Positions 33,837 through 45,599 of a DNA stretch of 64,000 nucleotides are shown here, one piece after another. The position numbers and the translations under genes are program-made. The stretch comes from Chrysogorgia sp. JL179-B06 (taxonomy: Eukaryota > Cnidaria > Anthozoa > Scleralcyonacea > Chrysogorgiidae), in NCBI GenBank assembly GCA_035772405.1, contig JAYKKM010000193.1, positions 1,883,501 to 1,947,500 of the forward strand, in the 5' to 3' direction. Below the pieces are notes generated by a model that was not told the origin of the DNA, searched no databases, and worked only from the letters and a program-made list of their open reading frames with translations. How positions within the stretch are numbered: the stretch's first letter is position 1; each line of letters opens with the position of its first letter.

Positions 33837-35284
33837 ATGGCTGAAGGTGGGGAAGTTTTTGACGAGATCGAGATGGAAACCCTCAATAAGTACGAAGACA
33901 TGAGTAATGAGCAATTAGAAAAGACGCTCGCCGATGTTGAAGACGTTATTGAAGGCATGTACGGTAAGCACACTGAAGACAACATGCCGGAAGACGTTCG
34001 TGTTAATTACAACGACTATCAAGACCAAGCGAAAAAGATAAGGAGTGAGCTAGACGTGAGACGAGATTGGCAAAAAGAGACGCCATTTATTGATACTGAT
34101 GATGGTAAGACGGTGACGATAAGGGGGACCAACACAGAAGTCCCTGCAGTGGAGTTTGTTAAGCAGGAGTCATATGGTGATGTCAATGACGAGAGTTTTA
34201 GTATAGCTTTTGAAGAGGAGAAAGAAATTGAGAGAAGGCTGGGCGAGCTAAAAAGCATCTAACAAAAAGCTAACAGAAAACAACGTAAAAAGAATCAAGC
34301 TAATAAACAAGAAAATACGTAAATTAAGCAAAAAGGCACTCGGTCAAGACGACGCGTCAAGGAAAATAGTCCAACAGGTCGCAGGTTACGGACTCGGGGG
34401 CTATTCTTTTCAAACCGGTAAACAAAGATGGTAAATATGGAGCACCCAAACTAATTCTAAAACCTGGGAAAAAAGGTTTTGATCTACAGTAAAGACGCGA
34501 GTAGTAAAAACGCGATCGAGCAGTTCAAAAAGTTAGTTAGTCAAATCCCTGAGAATGCAGAAACAACAGTTGTCACAACAGAAGTGGCCTCAGACGACCT
34601 CCCAGTGATTGAGACAAGAGTGGATCACGACGACATACCTGGGTTATCACCAGACGAGAACCGTGATCTGAGTGGTGTGGTTTAATCCAAGCGATAGTGT
34701 GATGCCTGAGTCAAGAACAGGTGACGATGGTGCGTTGCAAGCGCAGGTAGACCACTTTCAAGAGACGATAGATTGAGACGAGTGGGAGATTGGCAAAGCT
34801 TGATAAAAAAAACTAACCAAACTGGTCTCACGCCCGACGAAGAGCGAGAGCACGTTGGTTTGGTTGAAAGAGAGTCAGGACTCAAGCAAGCCAGAGACAG
34901 AACTATTGAGCAGCGACAAATAGAAGAGGTTAGAGAGCAACAAGAGATCGACATTGGGCAAGTTTCAGAGATTTAAGGAATGGGCTAAAGAAAATGTAGT
35001 CGGGTTGAGCGCCGTGGCAATTTCAATGGCTGGGATTATAACAACTATTATTATCGCTGGGAGATCTGCTGTTTATGAGAGGCGCTATGGCTACGAGGTC
35101 ATTTGCACAGGCTGTTAAGAACGCGATAACGAAGATGGGTCCATGGGCTGTTGGGTTGGCTAACTTAGTTTACAACGCGTTGACGTTGGGTGCGAAGGGT
35201 CTCGCATGGTTGGCTCAAAATCTGTGGGTACTCGCGGTGGTACTTGCGTGGTTTGCTTATGATTATTACAAGCTAAAACGGTAG
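33837..35284 (+). pseudogene. Coiled-coil/transmembrane Polinton protein, copy 2, heavily frameshifted
   Basis: Second, longer paralogue of 32,771-33,777. The N-terminal 141 codons are intact (YEDMSNEQLEKTL matches copy 1). Then come pieces in changing frames: a basic linker (KLTENNVKRIKLINKKIRK, about 34,270), DLPVIETRVDHDDIPGLSPD (about 34,600), the shared coiled coil (IEQRQIEEVREQQEIDI) and the shared C-terminus (MGPWAVGLANLVYNALTL). Copy 1 lacks the 34,260-34,600 region, so either it was deleted there or copy 2 gained it. The duplication includes the integrase 3' end. Confidence 0.7.
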
Positions 35285-35336
35285 TCTCAGCTTCGAGGGT
35301 CTCAGCTTCGAAGATGACAAAACATATGTAAAGTAT

Positions 35337-36578
35337 ATGAACGCCACGTCAGCAGAGTTTGAGCCCTGGTTTTAGACGAGCGACCATGGGTGTCATAAAA
35401 GGGGTGAGAACGCAACACGTAATCACGTTGAACCCTAATAAGGTCAGTCCTGGTGAGGAACTCTACATTGACATACCGAAGCTCAAGGTTAGTAGCTGTT
35501 TGGTGCCTGGATCGTTGGGTCTAGTGTTCGACTTCAAGAATGCAAACGCCAAAAGCTGGTTCTTAAACAATGTGAGCAAGTTGTTGGTTTGAGAAACTTG
35601 TTGTGAGACTAGCTGGGGAGACTGTGTATGACAACAATGGGGAAAATTACACTGGTGTTTATCGCGACCTTTGGGAAAGTGTCACTGCGCGGAGACCAAA
35701 TGATTGACTATGGTATTGGTGGTGAGAACTTGAGAAAGCTAGTTTCTAAGGATGACAGTGGTGCGACGAGTGGGAACGTTGCTAAAGTTAGTGACGCGTT
35801 AATGTTTGGTGTGATTGGAACGAAACAGCGGATTAAGCTCGGCAAGATCATGAACGACCACGGGTTGTACGCTCCTTTTAGCATGAACAACAACTTGCAG
35901 TATGTGATCACACTCCCGAAGGCCACAGACATTATGGTGGCGCAATCCGGTAGCGCTGTGGGCGGATACACTCTGGAGAACCTCGAGCTTGAGTATGAAA
36001 CGATTGATAACCAGGAGCTCGCTGACGAAATAGCGTCGGGCTATGCAAGTGGTCGTAGTTTGTCATATGAGCACGTCACGTTGATGAAAACCACCGAATG
36101 GGACAAAGGCACGACCATTGTGAATGAAAACATTAATCTTCCAAGAAAAAGCATGAAGGCGATTGTGTTGCTATTCACGAATAAGGTGCGAACAGACAGC
36201 GAGGAGTTTCTTTACCCAAATATTGAGAATATTAGAGTCACAATCGAAGGTGTGCCAAATAGCGTGTACTCACAAGGCATCCCAAAGTTGAAGTTCTACG
36301 CAGAAGCGAAACGACTGTTTGGTTTGGGTGAAGAACACGCTCAGTTCATGACCATACAGAAGTTCTATAAAGATGGCTTCGCGTTGGTCATTGACTTGAG
36401 GAGCGTTCAAGATAATCGCAATGTCGCCACTGGTAAAAATATTGTGAACACACAATCTGGCGTGCTTCTTGAGATCACTAAGAAAGCGACGACTGCGAAC
36501 GTCATGTGTAGGGTGTTTGTGGTAAGCGATGGGTTGGTCAACTTTATGAACAATGGGTTGCAATCAATCCAGTATTAA
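35337..36578 (+). pseudogene. Polinton major capsid protein (double jelly roll), frameshifted
   Basis: Two frames, 35,359-35,592 and 35,628-36,578, join at a frameshift near 35,590; a further one near 35,370 separates a likely start ATG at 35,337. The N-terminal signature is HVITLNPNKVSPGEELYIDI then LVPGSLGLVFDF, typical of Polinton capsid proteins. The 316-codon remainder has GGENLRKLVS, MNDHGLYAPF and the strand-rich C-terminus VRTDSEEFLYPNIENIRVTI. Assembled length about 410 residues. It forms the icosahedral shell in related viruses. It sits directly before the packaging ATPase, the usual morphogenesis neighbourhood. Confidence 0.87.
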
Positions 36579-36593
36579 ATCAAACGTGAGTTA

Positions 36594-37195
36594 ATGGAGA
36601 CTCCGTTTAATGCGCTAATTGTTGGGATGACAGCTTGTGGTAAGACGCATTATTTGCTGGAAACATTGGAATCTGAGTACTTTAGTAAATTTGACTACAT
36701 TGTGTTGATTTGTCCTACTTTTGAGTGGAACAAAGCGTATCAAGATTGGAAATATGTGCGCGACCCCGACGTGCTAGCGATAGACTGCACACAGGACAAT
36801 GTCGACGCTGTTCTCAAGTGTGTAACAAATGTTTTTAAAGGCACTAACACTCTGATCGTGTTGGATGGACTGTGCAAGTTCTCAAGATGTTAAGAATAGG
36901 ACTAGTCAATTAGTCAACTTAGCTTTTAGTGCGCGACATTTTATGTTGAGCGTTATTGTCATCACACAACAACTGACGTCGATCGCAAAACCGTACAGAG
37001 AAAATATTAGTAAGCTCGTTTGCTTCTACTGCCCGAGTAGGAGTGATATGAAGGTCGTTATTGACGATTATCTTGGGCACATTAGCAAAGAAGAAGTGTC
37101 GGCGATTGTGACCGCATTAAAAAAATAATAAGTACGCTAGACTTGAAATCTCACTGCGCTACCCATACAGTCACGAAGTTGTTATTCCGCAATAA
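36594..37195 (+). pseudogene. A32/FtsK-type genome-packaging ATPase, frameshifted
   Basis: The P-loop GMTACGKT lies at residues about 11-18 of the 36,594 frame, IVLICPTFEW follows, and Walker B TLIVLD is at about 36,855 just where the frame breaks. The second piece (36,865-37,128) carries the sensor-like SVIVITQQ and a long C-terminal helix. A last frame change in a run of A at about 37,122 leads to YARLEISLRYPYSHEVVIPQ and the stop at 37,195. About 200 residues, normal for Polintons. Pumps DNA into capsids in relatives. Starts 16 bp after the capsid stop. Confidence 0.9.
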
Positions 37196-37198
37196 AAT

Positions 37199-37712
37199 AT
37201 GGGTATAAGTAATAACGCGATGGTGAAACGCAAAAGTGAGGAAAATCCTACGATTGAGGAATTAGTTGAGGAGACTGATGACACCTCAACTGTGGAAGAC
37301 AACATTGACGTTAGGAGATCCGAACTTATTAGACTGTCTGGTGATGGTGTGGTAAGCCAATCTGAAGCGTATATTAAAAAAAGCGTCCGCAAAGGTCATC
37401 GACAAGATATGGCACCAATATGAGTTGAAGAGAATGGAAATCGCAAACGCTTTTCTCACCGATTTGCTAATCAGTAAATTCGCTAGCTTACTAGATGGGT
37501 TGAACGCTATAGAGAACCCTGACGAACTAAACGACGAGTTGCAAAAAGACCCGTTACTAAAGAAAGACGTTGAGAGCATTGTCGCGATTGTGACACCGTA
37601 CGTGCCTTTCTTAGGCTTGTTGTCGGGAGGAATCACAACGTCGAAATATGTGTACGATCACCATTTTAGAAAAGAGGCGACAAACGCTGAAAATAGTGAA
37701 CAAACGGACTAA
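37199..37712 (+). pseudogene. Terminal Polinton gene, acidic/helical with hydrophobic patch, frameshifted
   Basis: Starts MGISNNAMVKRKSEENPTIE at 37,199, four bases after the ATPase stop. Acidic N-terminus, frameshift near 37,385, then a helical part (MEIANAFLTDLLISKFASLL) and a weakly hydrophobic segment (VPFLGLLSGGITTSKYVY). Gly2 and Ser4 may allow myristoylation, but the site is weak. Its 3' half lies inside the right terminal inverted repeat, so a mirror copy of that half sits at 18,820-18,982. About 170 residues. Confidence 0.6.
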
Positions 37713-38441
37713 TCTATTATTAACAGGTGGCAATAATCTAATTTGCATAACAGGTGGCAATTTTATCACGCGTGAGACACTTTTACGATACATAAATTTG
37801 TAAAAATGTTTTAAACGACTATTTTTTTAAATGTGATTTGACAAATTTATGAAAATGTTGAAACGACTATTTTTTAAATGTGATTTGACAAATTTGTGAA
37901 AATGTTGAAACGATTATTTTTTAAATGTGATTTGACAAATTTGTGAAAATGTTGAAACGGCGCTTTCTATTTTTTAAATGTGATTTGACAAATTTGTGAA
38001 AATGTTGAAATGACGCTCTCTATTTTTTAATATGTGAGAGTGGGCTCGTACCACATTTTATTTTTTTAACACGCGAAAATGTTGAAATGACACTTTCTAT
38101 TTTTTCCTAAATGTAATTTGTGAGAATTTTGAAACGACACTTTCTATTTTTTAAATGTGGCTGAAATGGTGTTAAATTTAGTATAAACTTGGTATTGTTT
38201 CGCTAGTCTCGCGTGTGTTTGACACCAATTTAGTAGAAAACGTGCGAAGGGTGTCTAGATTGACTAACGATCGCTGTAGTAGTATAGCAAGTAGGGCTGA
38301 GAGCTTATTCGACTTCAAACGTGAATATAAACACCAAAACATCACCAAATTTGTCGAATCGCGATTTGGCAAATTTGGTGATGTTTTGGTGTTTATATTC
38401 ACGTTTGAAGTCGATTGGGCTCGCAGCCCTACTTGCTATAC

Positions 38442-38445
<4 letters not shown>
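37449..38445. repeat. Polinton right terminal inverted repeat
   Basis: Inverted copy of 18,013-18,982, 27 bp longer because the left copy has lost 24 bp near 18,950. Contains the 3' half of the last gene, the subterminal tandem repeats (37,795-38,010) and the terminal palindrome. Confidence 0.95.
38278..38445. repeat. Terminal 168-bp palindrome, right end
   Basis: Mirror image of 18,013-18,180: opens with AGTAGTATAGCAAGTAGGGC and closes with its complement at 38,426-38,445. The arm mismatches keep the same inside/outside order at both element ends, so no flip is seen. Confidence 0.93.

Positions 38446-38531
<86 letters not shown>
38446..38531. repeat. (TA)n microsatellite at the Polinton right junction
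   Basis: Continuation of the target microsatellite seen at 17,658-18,012. Confidence 0.97.
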
Positions 38532-38534
<3 letters not shown>

Positions 38535-38934
38535 CATAAAGTTTAAAATACTTATAAATCATCAAAATAACTTTATTTGCTATTATTACATTGTCGGTGA
38601 GAATTTGCATTGTACCAGATTGGAGTTTTCACATTTTAATTCCCAATTTGTTTTGTCAAGAAAAACATCAATTGTTCATGATGGAAATTTGGTAGATAAC
38701 AAAAGCTCCAAAATTTATTAATTTGAACTGGTTAAGAAATTGAATTATGAACTGGTATGAAGTTGAATTTAAACCACCATATCATGAAATTCTGAATCAG
38801 ATGGTTTTGTTGTTATTTCATTACAGATGTACAGTAGAAATATTTGTAGTTTCTAATGATTTAAGTTATTGGATCTGCAAATTCCCATTTTCGGTACATT
38901 GTACGTTACAGTAAATAGCATTATGATAATTTGG
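38532..38934. other. Flank between Polinton and EFR3 copy
   Basis: AT-rich; may include the 3' UTR of the EFR3-like copy. No clear poly(A) tract was found on the minus strand. Confidence 0.4.
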
Positions 38935-41325
38935 TCAATAAACATACTTATCAGAAAAAAGCAGTTCATAATTCTCCTCGCCTGGAATTGATGAAAGGCT
39001 ATTTGTATCTCGGATTTTGTTGGTTTCAATCAAACAGTCAGACACATCAAGAACATCATCAATTTTCATGTTAAATTCATGAGCTCTTCCATCAGCAACT
39101 GCAGCAATGTCATTGAAAGTAGCTTTGTACAAGTCTATATTTCCATCAGCAGACTTGCGATTGTTTGTATACAACACTTGTTTGAGTGTATCAAAGGTTA
39201 TCTCCTCAGCAATGGTGAATTGTGCTCCACTGTTGATGACAATGACTCTGTGTCAGAACGAAGTGATTGCAACTTCTCTTTGGGTTGACTGTTAACCATG
39301 ACATGAGATAATGGTAGAGGAACATAAGGTGACGCTTGCATTATAGTGTCAAACCCACTGTCATGAAGCACATTGCTGACAACTTTGAGAGAAAGCAAAA
39401 CATTATTGGGTAACTCTGAATGGGGAAAACTAATTTCCTTATCACCAAAAGCCGGGATTGGCAATAGATATTTGTGATTAGACTGACGTGACTTGATGCA
39501 AGTTTTAACATGTCTCTTTAGTTGATTAACACCAACAAAGTCAGCAAAATAGTTTAGACATGCACAGACACTGGCATGGATTGCTGCCTTGGTCTCTGTT
39601 AAGGTTTTCTCACCATCAATCAACTGTAAGCTGAGAATAAAATGCACCAGCTCAATCAACATACTGTTGTCATTGACCTCAATACAAAGTAACATCAATG
39701 TTTGGTAAATTACAAAAATATTGTCACGCTTATTAGTGGAATCTGATGCGCTGTGGTAGATATGCAAAAATAATTTGTCTTTACGTTTCTGAAAAAAGGC
39801 AACATCGGCTTTGGACGATTTCTTTATGATGATTCCAGTTTCCTCAATGCTTTTTAAGAGCATTCTCAACAGTGAGTTTTGGTAAATTGTTTTGTCTATC
39901 AATAAGAGTGTGGAAGATTTCATGGGCTAGTTTTCTGATTTTTGGATTGTGGGAGATGGAAACTTCAAGAAGGGAATCGAGAAGTGTGTCTGGAAATGTT
40001 GTCGAAAGCTTCTCTGGTTTATATACCAAGGCAACCTTCAGCAAACACAGCAAGTACATCTCTTGAAGAATTTCCTCTTCGGGGTTTTCCTGGCTTTGGT
40101 ATGAAGGCTTCCTATTAATCTGGTCTGCAGACCTAGATGGAAGTTTCCCCATGATGAACATCATAATTTCTGACTTTTGATAGTCAGGTAAAACTTTGGC
40201 GAATATACTAATAGCCTGAATAATAGCTTGCTCAAATGTTTCCTGGCGTTTGACATTTTTCTCAGCACCACTACTTCTTGTTTCAACAGAGCAACGAAGG
40301 TGATGCAACAATGTGTTGAAGACTTCAATGACAGAGGCTCCCATTGATTCACTGCTGGCTATGGCAACAGATGTTGAGATTACTTCAACAATAATTGTCT
40401 TCACTTCAATTGAGCTTTTGACATGCTTATCAAGATGGTTAAGCAGCATCTGAATCACCAGATAAGAATATTGATTTTGGACCGAGAACAAGATGGTCCT
40501 GAAGCAACGAATGGCAAATTCACTGGTACACCACAAATTCGCATAGTCCAAATGCAACAGTGCCGGCTCAATCGCAGAACGCACGTTACTAAAAACTAGC
40601 CCGACTGACAATCTCCCGCAGGATAGATTCGGCGAAGTTGAAAGGCTCCTCTTCGGAATTCAGTGGTTCTTCTTGCGGGGTCTCTGACATGAAATCTCCC
40701 TGTTCTAACACGTGAAGCAAAGACGGGATGATTTTTCCCATAAATACTTTGTCCCAGATATTCACTTGTAAATCGTCACTCGCAGTTTTCCGAAAGATGC
40801 CTTGGAGACCACTCAAACCAGCCGTTTTAATCTTCTTGTTCTCTTCGCTGTTCAAGCCATTTTTGTAACACATCTCGCTAAACTTTGACACGAAGAAATC
40901 GTACTCTCTATGATACGACGGAGTGTCTTCCTCGATGTTGGCAAAAATAACAAACGAATTCGTCCCACGAATTTGAAGATTTGTTTGCGTGCTTTCGAGC
41001 AAAGCTTGGACCATTTTAAGAAAACTTTCTACGAAGAGGTTGATATCTGGGGCATGGCACGCCGACAACAGCTGGTCCATCGCTTCCATCGTAATGACAA
41101 CGAACTCGAAACGTTTCCAGTAAATATGACGCTCTAATTTCCTTGCCAAGTACGCCCCAATTCTATCCAACTTCTCGGGAGAAGAAAGCCCATAAAAAAT
41201 CAGTTTATCCATGTTGGATTTGATCAATCCATCTTCTGGGGTCCCTGGGAAATATCTGGTTGACTTTTCGCTTGTATTTTGGCTGAAGTTTCCCAAAACA
41301 AGAGAACAATTCTGAAGTCGCCATT
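38935..41325 (-). pseudogene. EFR3: Intronless EFR3-like copy (probable retrocopy)
   Basis: EFR3 anchors the PI4-kinase III-alpha complex (with TTC7 and FAM126) at the plasma membrane. The likely start is the ATG at 41,325 (MATSELFSCFGKLQPKYKRK), then a frameshift near 41,248 and the conserved DKLIFYGLSSPEKLDRIGAY, AMDQLLSACHAPDINLFVES and NIEEDTPSYHREYDFFVSKF. Three more pieces (40,611-39,844; 39,923-39,198; 39,177-38,935) continue in order with helical-repeat character to the C-terminus, about 800 residues in all, the full family length. There is no intron although animal EFR3 genes are intron-rich, and about four frameshifts. This indicates a processed pseudogene, or a retrogene if the indels are assembly errors. 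Cys9 may be a palmitoylation site. Confidence 0.85.
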
Positions 41326-41399
41326 GCGAACAACCAAATCTCCCAGAAGCACTCATTCCTTTATTTACATGTTGACTCCACCCAGTCCTTTACTCCACT

Positions 41400-42879
41400 C
41401 ACGCTCCACTTCACTGCCTTCACTTGTCACTCGCCTACTGTGCTCAATTGAATAACCAGGCAAACCAGCATCGTTTGTCCATTTCATAGTTTTAGTTTTT
41501 CGTGTTTCTTTTAAACCTTTCGTTTCATTGTTTTAATTTCAAAAAGACGTGCAGTTTGGAGTGAACTGGTACAACAGATGCATCTTGGGATATTTGAGAA
41601 AGGCCATGAAAACGATTTTCTGTGTACATGTTTACTCGAGGTTCTAGGTTATTAAGTGCCTTGGTCAATGGTTTTCTTATCTCATTTTGTCGTATGACAT
41701 TGACCTTAGCAGGCAGGCTACTGAGGGCGGAGGCTGGAGTGACACGCAGCTATTTCTGGTTCATGCCTAGACGACTAGACTCCGATTGAAAAACAACATC
41801 AAATGTCTGCTGGTCCACAAGCCTCGCATGGAGAAAATAAAAAGTGTTTAAGGTTGTTGGAGGAGAAAACATCCCAATCGAGGTAAACTTTAAGACTTGT
41901 AACTTGTAATATAAAAATAAGAGCCCATTTACCGTAGAATTTAATACAAAGCTGTCAGAAAATATCTAGACTCTTGTATAGTCTATATACTGTAGGTCTA
42001 AATTTACATACGTGATAATTAATTACATGTAAAACTGAGTACTGACCAATAAGAACAAGGTGACAGGACAATTGCTAACCAATAAGAGCAAGGCGAAGGA
42101 CAATAGGTGGCACAATTATCGGAAGAGAAAATAATTAGAAAAAAGAAAAAAGTATGGACGAGATGTTATAAAATAACATGTATGCTACACAGGCTCTGAT
42201 TGGTCAATAATACCCAGGGTCTGAAATTTGAAAAACGAGGTTGTTGCCTATTGGTGGGTTTACTGTACATGTATATCAGTCAACGAATCGGGTGATTAGT
42301 GCCATGTGCATTCACTGATGAAGTGCCATGTGGTTCGCGATGTAAATATTTATATTAAGCAGTATTAATTATGGTGAATATGTTAAAATCTTTAATTAAA
42401 AAATCAAACACTCCACAGAATCTCCTGTAGAAGACATCGTAGTCATTAGAGACGATGAACTTAAAAAACATCATCGAAAATTTTCAGCAACTTGGAAATA
42501 GTAATTTGAACATTGATTGATTGATTCATCAACATTGGTTGATGCTTTTAGTTTATGTTATTTAGAGTCTGACTCTGAAAGTGACTTTGATGGATTTTAG
42601 TCTTGTGGTGCACAAGTTAATATTTAATATTGTATTGAACATATTTGGTCTTGCAAGGTGACAGGGCTAGATGTGATGTACAGTCACACAGACAAATAGT
42701 GAGTGGGATACTGAAAATCATGGTAACTAGTTTCCAGAAGTGGTATACTGGATTCTCAGTGGGGATACTAAAACTACTTTAAACCCAGGTATCCCACTGG
42801 TATCCCAGTGGGATACTGAAAAAAAAATTAAATTTCAGACCCTGATACCTGTGCTTGGATCAAGCCATCGAAGCACGGA
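41400..42879. other. No gene recognised
   Basis: AT-rich. A short repeated phrase on variants of GGTATCCCAGTGGGATACTG occurs at 42,705-42,825. No coding feature supported. Confidence 0.4.
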
Positions 42880-43657
42880 CAGGGTTCGAATTAACGCATC
42901 GCGATTCGCAAAACGCGATGCACTTTTTATAATTTGCGATGCAAAAAAGGGCAAAAACTAGTAAAATCGCGATGCAACAACTCAAAACGGAGTTTTGTTT
43001 ACTGGCTGTTTGTAAATTACCAATATAGTACGTAAGGAACGCGCGCGCATATTCCTTGTCCTGTAGTTTTTCATAGTCCCCTAGAGCCGATCGTCGTGTT
43101 CTTTACACGTGGAACAGCGAATATTTCCAACATGTTTTCCACCAGGTTGCACATCCCATTCGAGCTTGATGTTGAACTCTTTCTCCCAGGTCTTTTATAC
43201 AGTTTTCAGTTTAGGCATGTTTTCAGTTTAGGCATGTTTTCAGTTTAGACATGTCATATTCAGCTGCTTTTACATGTTTTATCACGTTGCTTTGCGTTTT
43301 TGGGGTAACCAGTGTGGCGGGAACAATTCAGTCGTCGAACTTTGGCATCAAACCATAATTCGATCGCTGCATGTACATATCAGTGTTGACATGCTTTTTG
43401 ACGGAATCAGACGCATTTTTAGAGTCGAAAGATAGCGTGATCGAACTATCACCGAAATGACGATGTCAAATTTGGAAAATGATGAAGCTGACCGCTGACG
43501 ATGAAACCGAATAACTTTTTATATATCTACATCGCTTTAATAAATATAGAAGTTTTCGTTCGTTGTTCGTTTTTATACGAATTTGATCGGGGGGGGGGTC
43601 AATTTTTTCGAACAAATATTTTTGCGATACACTTTTGAAACGTTAATTCGAACCCTG
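42880..43657. mobile_element. Non-autonomous DNA transposon, hAT-like
   Basis: Termini are inverted repeats CAGGGTTCGAATTAACG and CGTTAATTCGAACCCTG. The flanking CACGGA occurs immediately outside both ends, a short target duplication (6-8 bp, hAT range). The interior has repeated GCGATGC motifs, mirrored near the right side; no transposase. Confidence 0.75.
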
Positions 43658-44051
43658 CACGGAAATTTATTGGAGTCACATATGTAAGTGCCTCAAATAC
43701 AATGCTTCATAGCATTGACATACATTGTATTTATAAATGCTATCTCAGCAACAATGATGGGAATTCAATCTTTGATAGGAAAGAAACTAGACAACCTACA
43801 TCCAGATTGAAAAATAGAACATAAAGAGACATGTGAGAAAGCGGACACAGAAAATGTAGGCTTGCGGCGAATCGCATGCCTAAAATATTCTGCGTGTGCG
43901 ATGCGTTTTCGAATAACTAATTAGTGCTCTTTTGGAAACGATCTCAAGATGTTTTAATTTAAAAAAAGACAAATTCAAATAAATTACTGATATTATCAAC
44001 AATACATGTTCTGTAGTATAATATTATATTGTATAAAACACGCCATTACAT

Positions 44052-44443
44052 TAGTGATTGACCGATAATCAGAATCAGGCTGATTTTTGCCTTATCGGTA
44101 GACAATCGTAATCGGTAGAATTATCATTCTGTATTTTCCAATTGTATAAAACCGATTGTCGCTAAACGCTCAACCTGAGTCCGCTTTTTTACGCAAACGA
44201 TTTTTAACGCAACATGTTGCCGCGACGAAATTAATGCGTGCAGCGTGCCATTTATGGACGGTTTTAACAAACTTTGGTTGCAGTACCATGTTACATTGAA
44301 AATTATCGTTAAAAAATCGAAATGTATGACGTCACCTTTACCCGGCCGACTGACATCATGATGTCATTGTAAATTCGGAATCGAACAAATTGTTGCATGA
44401 ATAATCGGTAATCTCCGATTGTGGCACTATCGGTCAATCACTA
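44052..44443. mobile_element. hAT MITE with 8-bp target duplication
   Basis: 392 bp with inverted termini TAGTGATTGACCGATA and TATCGGTCAATCACTA. Flanks CATTACAT (44,044-44,051) and CATTACAA (44,444-44,451) match at 7 of 8 bases. The terminal sequence is of a common hAT type. Confidence 0.85.
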
Positions 44444-44467
44444 CATTACAAAATATTAAAAAGGACT

Positions 44468-45020
44468 TCAATAGGAAAGTAAACTAATAACGTTATATAC
44501 TGTCAGTCTGTCACAGGCTCTCGCTTTTGGAAGATGATATGCTTCTGCTGCTTTCGGGAACTGTCCGAAGACAAGTCTTCGACTTCTAAACGCGGCACTT
44601 TCACTGTTTGTTGTGGTTGACCAAGACGCCTTTTTCGCCGTTTCTTCAGGTATATTGCAAATGTACTTTCCGTTCTGCATCGTTCCACACCTTGTCGTTG
44701 AGTGTTATGATGAGCAAGTTCTCTAAGCTGGCATGTTTTAAACTCATGCGCTAATATCACTTAAGATATTGCTGAGCATGCCTGAATGCTTTTTCAACTG
44801 AGGAATTAGATCCTGTCAAGGAAATAATTATTTCTGCTAGCAGACAGAGGTTTGGATACTCGTTTCAGTGTCCCTTTCCAGACATTTTGCACATCTCTTA
44901 CAGCAGGCTTGTGATTTGCTTTGACGTACTAGAATTTGAATTGTTTCCAATCGGAAAAACACTTCTGCAGCTCAAACCCTGATTCAGCAAGGACCTGAAA
45001 TGGTGACAAAACCTCTCAAT
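44468..45020 (-). pseudogene. hAT transposase-like C-terminal remnant
   Basis: The minus strand near 44,930-44,780 reads NHKPAVRDVQNVWKGTLKRV and, after a frame change, LCLLAEIIISLTGSNSSVEK, which fits the hAT dimerisation domain (LA..ils..gSNSsvEraFS). It continues after a stop into LAHEFKTCQLRELAHHNTQR and a basic tail ending at 44,468. Similar domains occur in ZBED/ZNF862-like domesticated proteins. Multiple stops make it a pseudogene. Confidence 0.6.
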
Positions 45021-45599
45021 TTCATCCACGCCATATTACCGTTCATGTAATGTCTTGAAACAGTGCAAGTACCGGTAAAAGAAGGTTTCTGTCTTGCTTA
45101 CCACGATCTTTGTAATACAACAAGGCTGATTTTATTATTTTAGTGTTGTTTTGCGCATGCGATAAATCGCACGCTTTGAGGATTTATGGCGTGTGCCGGT
45201 GCGTGCGATCACACGCCTTATAATGAGAGCACTGCAGACAAATAATTATAATTTGGAAACCTGTGTCAGATATGTAAAGCGTGAGATCTGTAAACAACAT
45301 TTTTCTGAGGCGAATTAATTAGATCGTTACCCGGGGGACAAAACAAACGATTGAGAAAAATTCAAACGATTGAGAAACTATGGGTACAGCGATCAAGAAA
45401 AACCTTAGCATACCATTACTTAGTAAAAACGTTTGTGCTATATCTTTCTAAAAATTTTAATGTTTTTGACATATTGTGTTTCATTTTTCTTCATTGTCAT
45501 AATTTAAACCGTGGTTTCTTAATTTATAGGCCTTTAACACCTCCGTCTAGAAAGGTCCTTGGAGAGGTATGTCTTCAAAACTTGATATTATTTAAAAAA
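45021..45599. other. No gene recognised
   Basis: AT-rich with repeated GTGCGATC-type motifs; no coding support. Confidence 0.4.

Noticed and set aside
34682..34954. Minus-strand Ser/Leu-rich frames opposite the Polinton membrane-protein genes (also 33,033-33,464 and 34,019-34,258)
   Set aside because: Antisense shadows of the Glu/Arg-rich coiled-coil coding strand.
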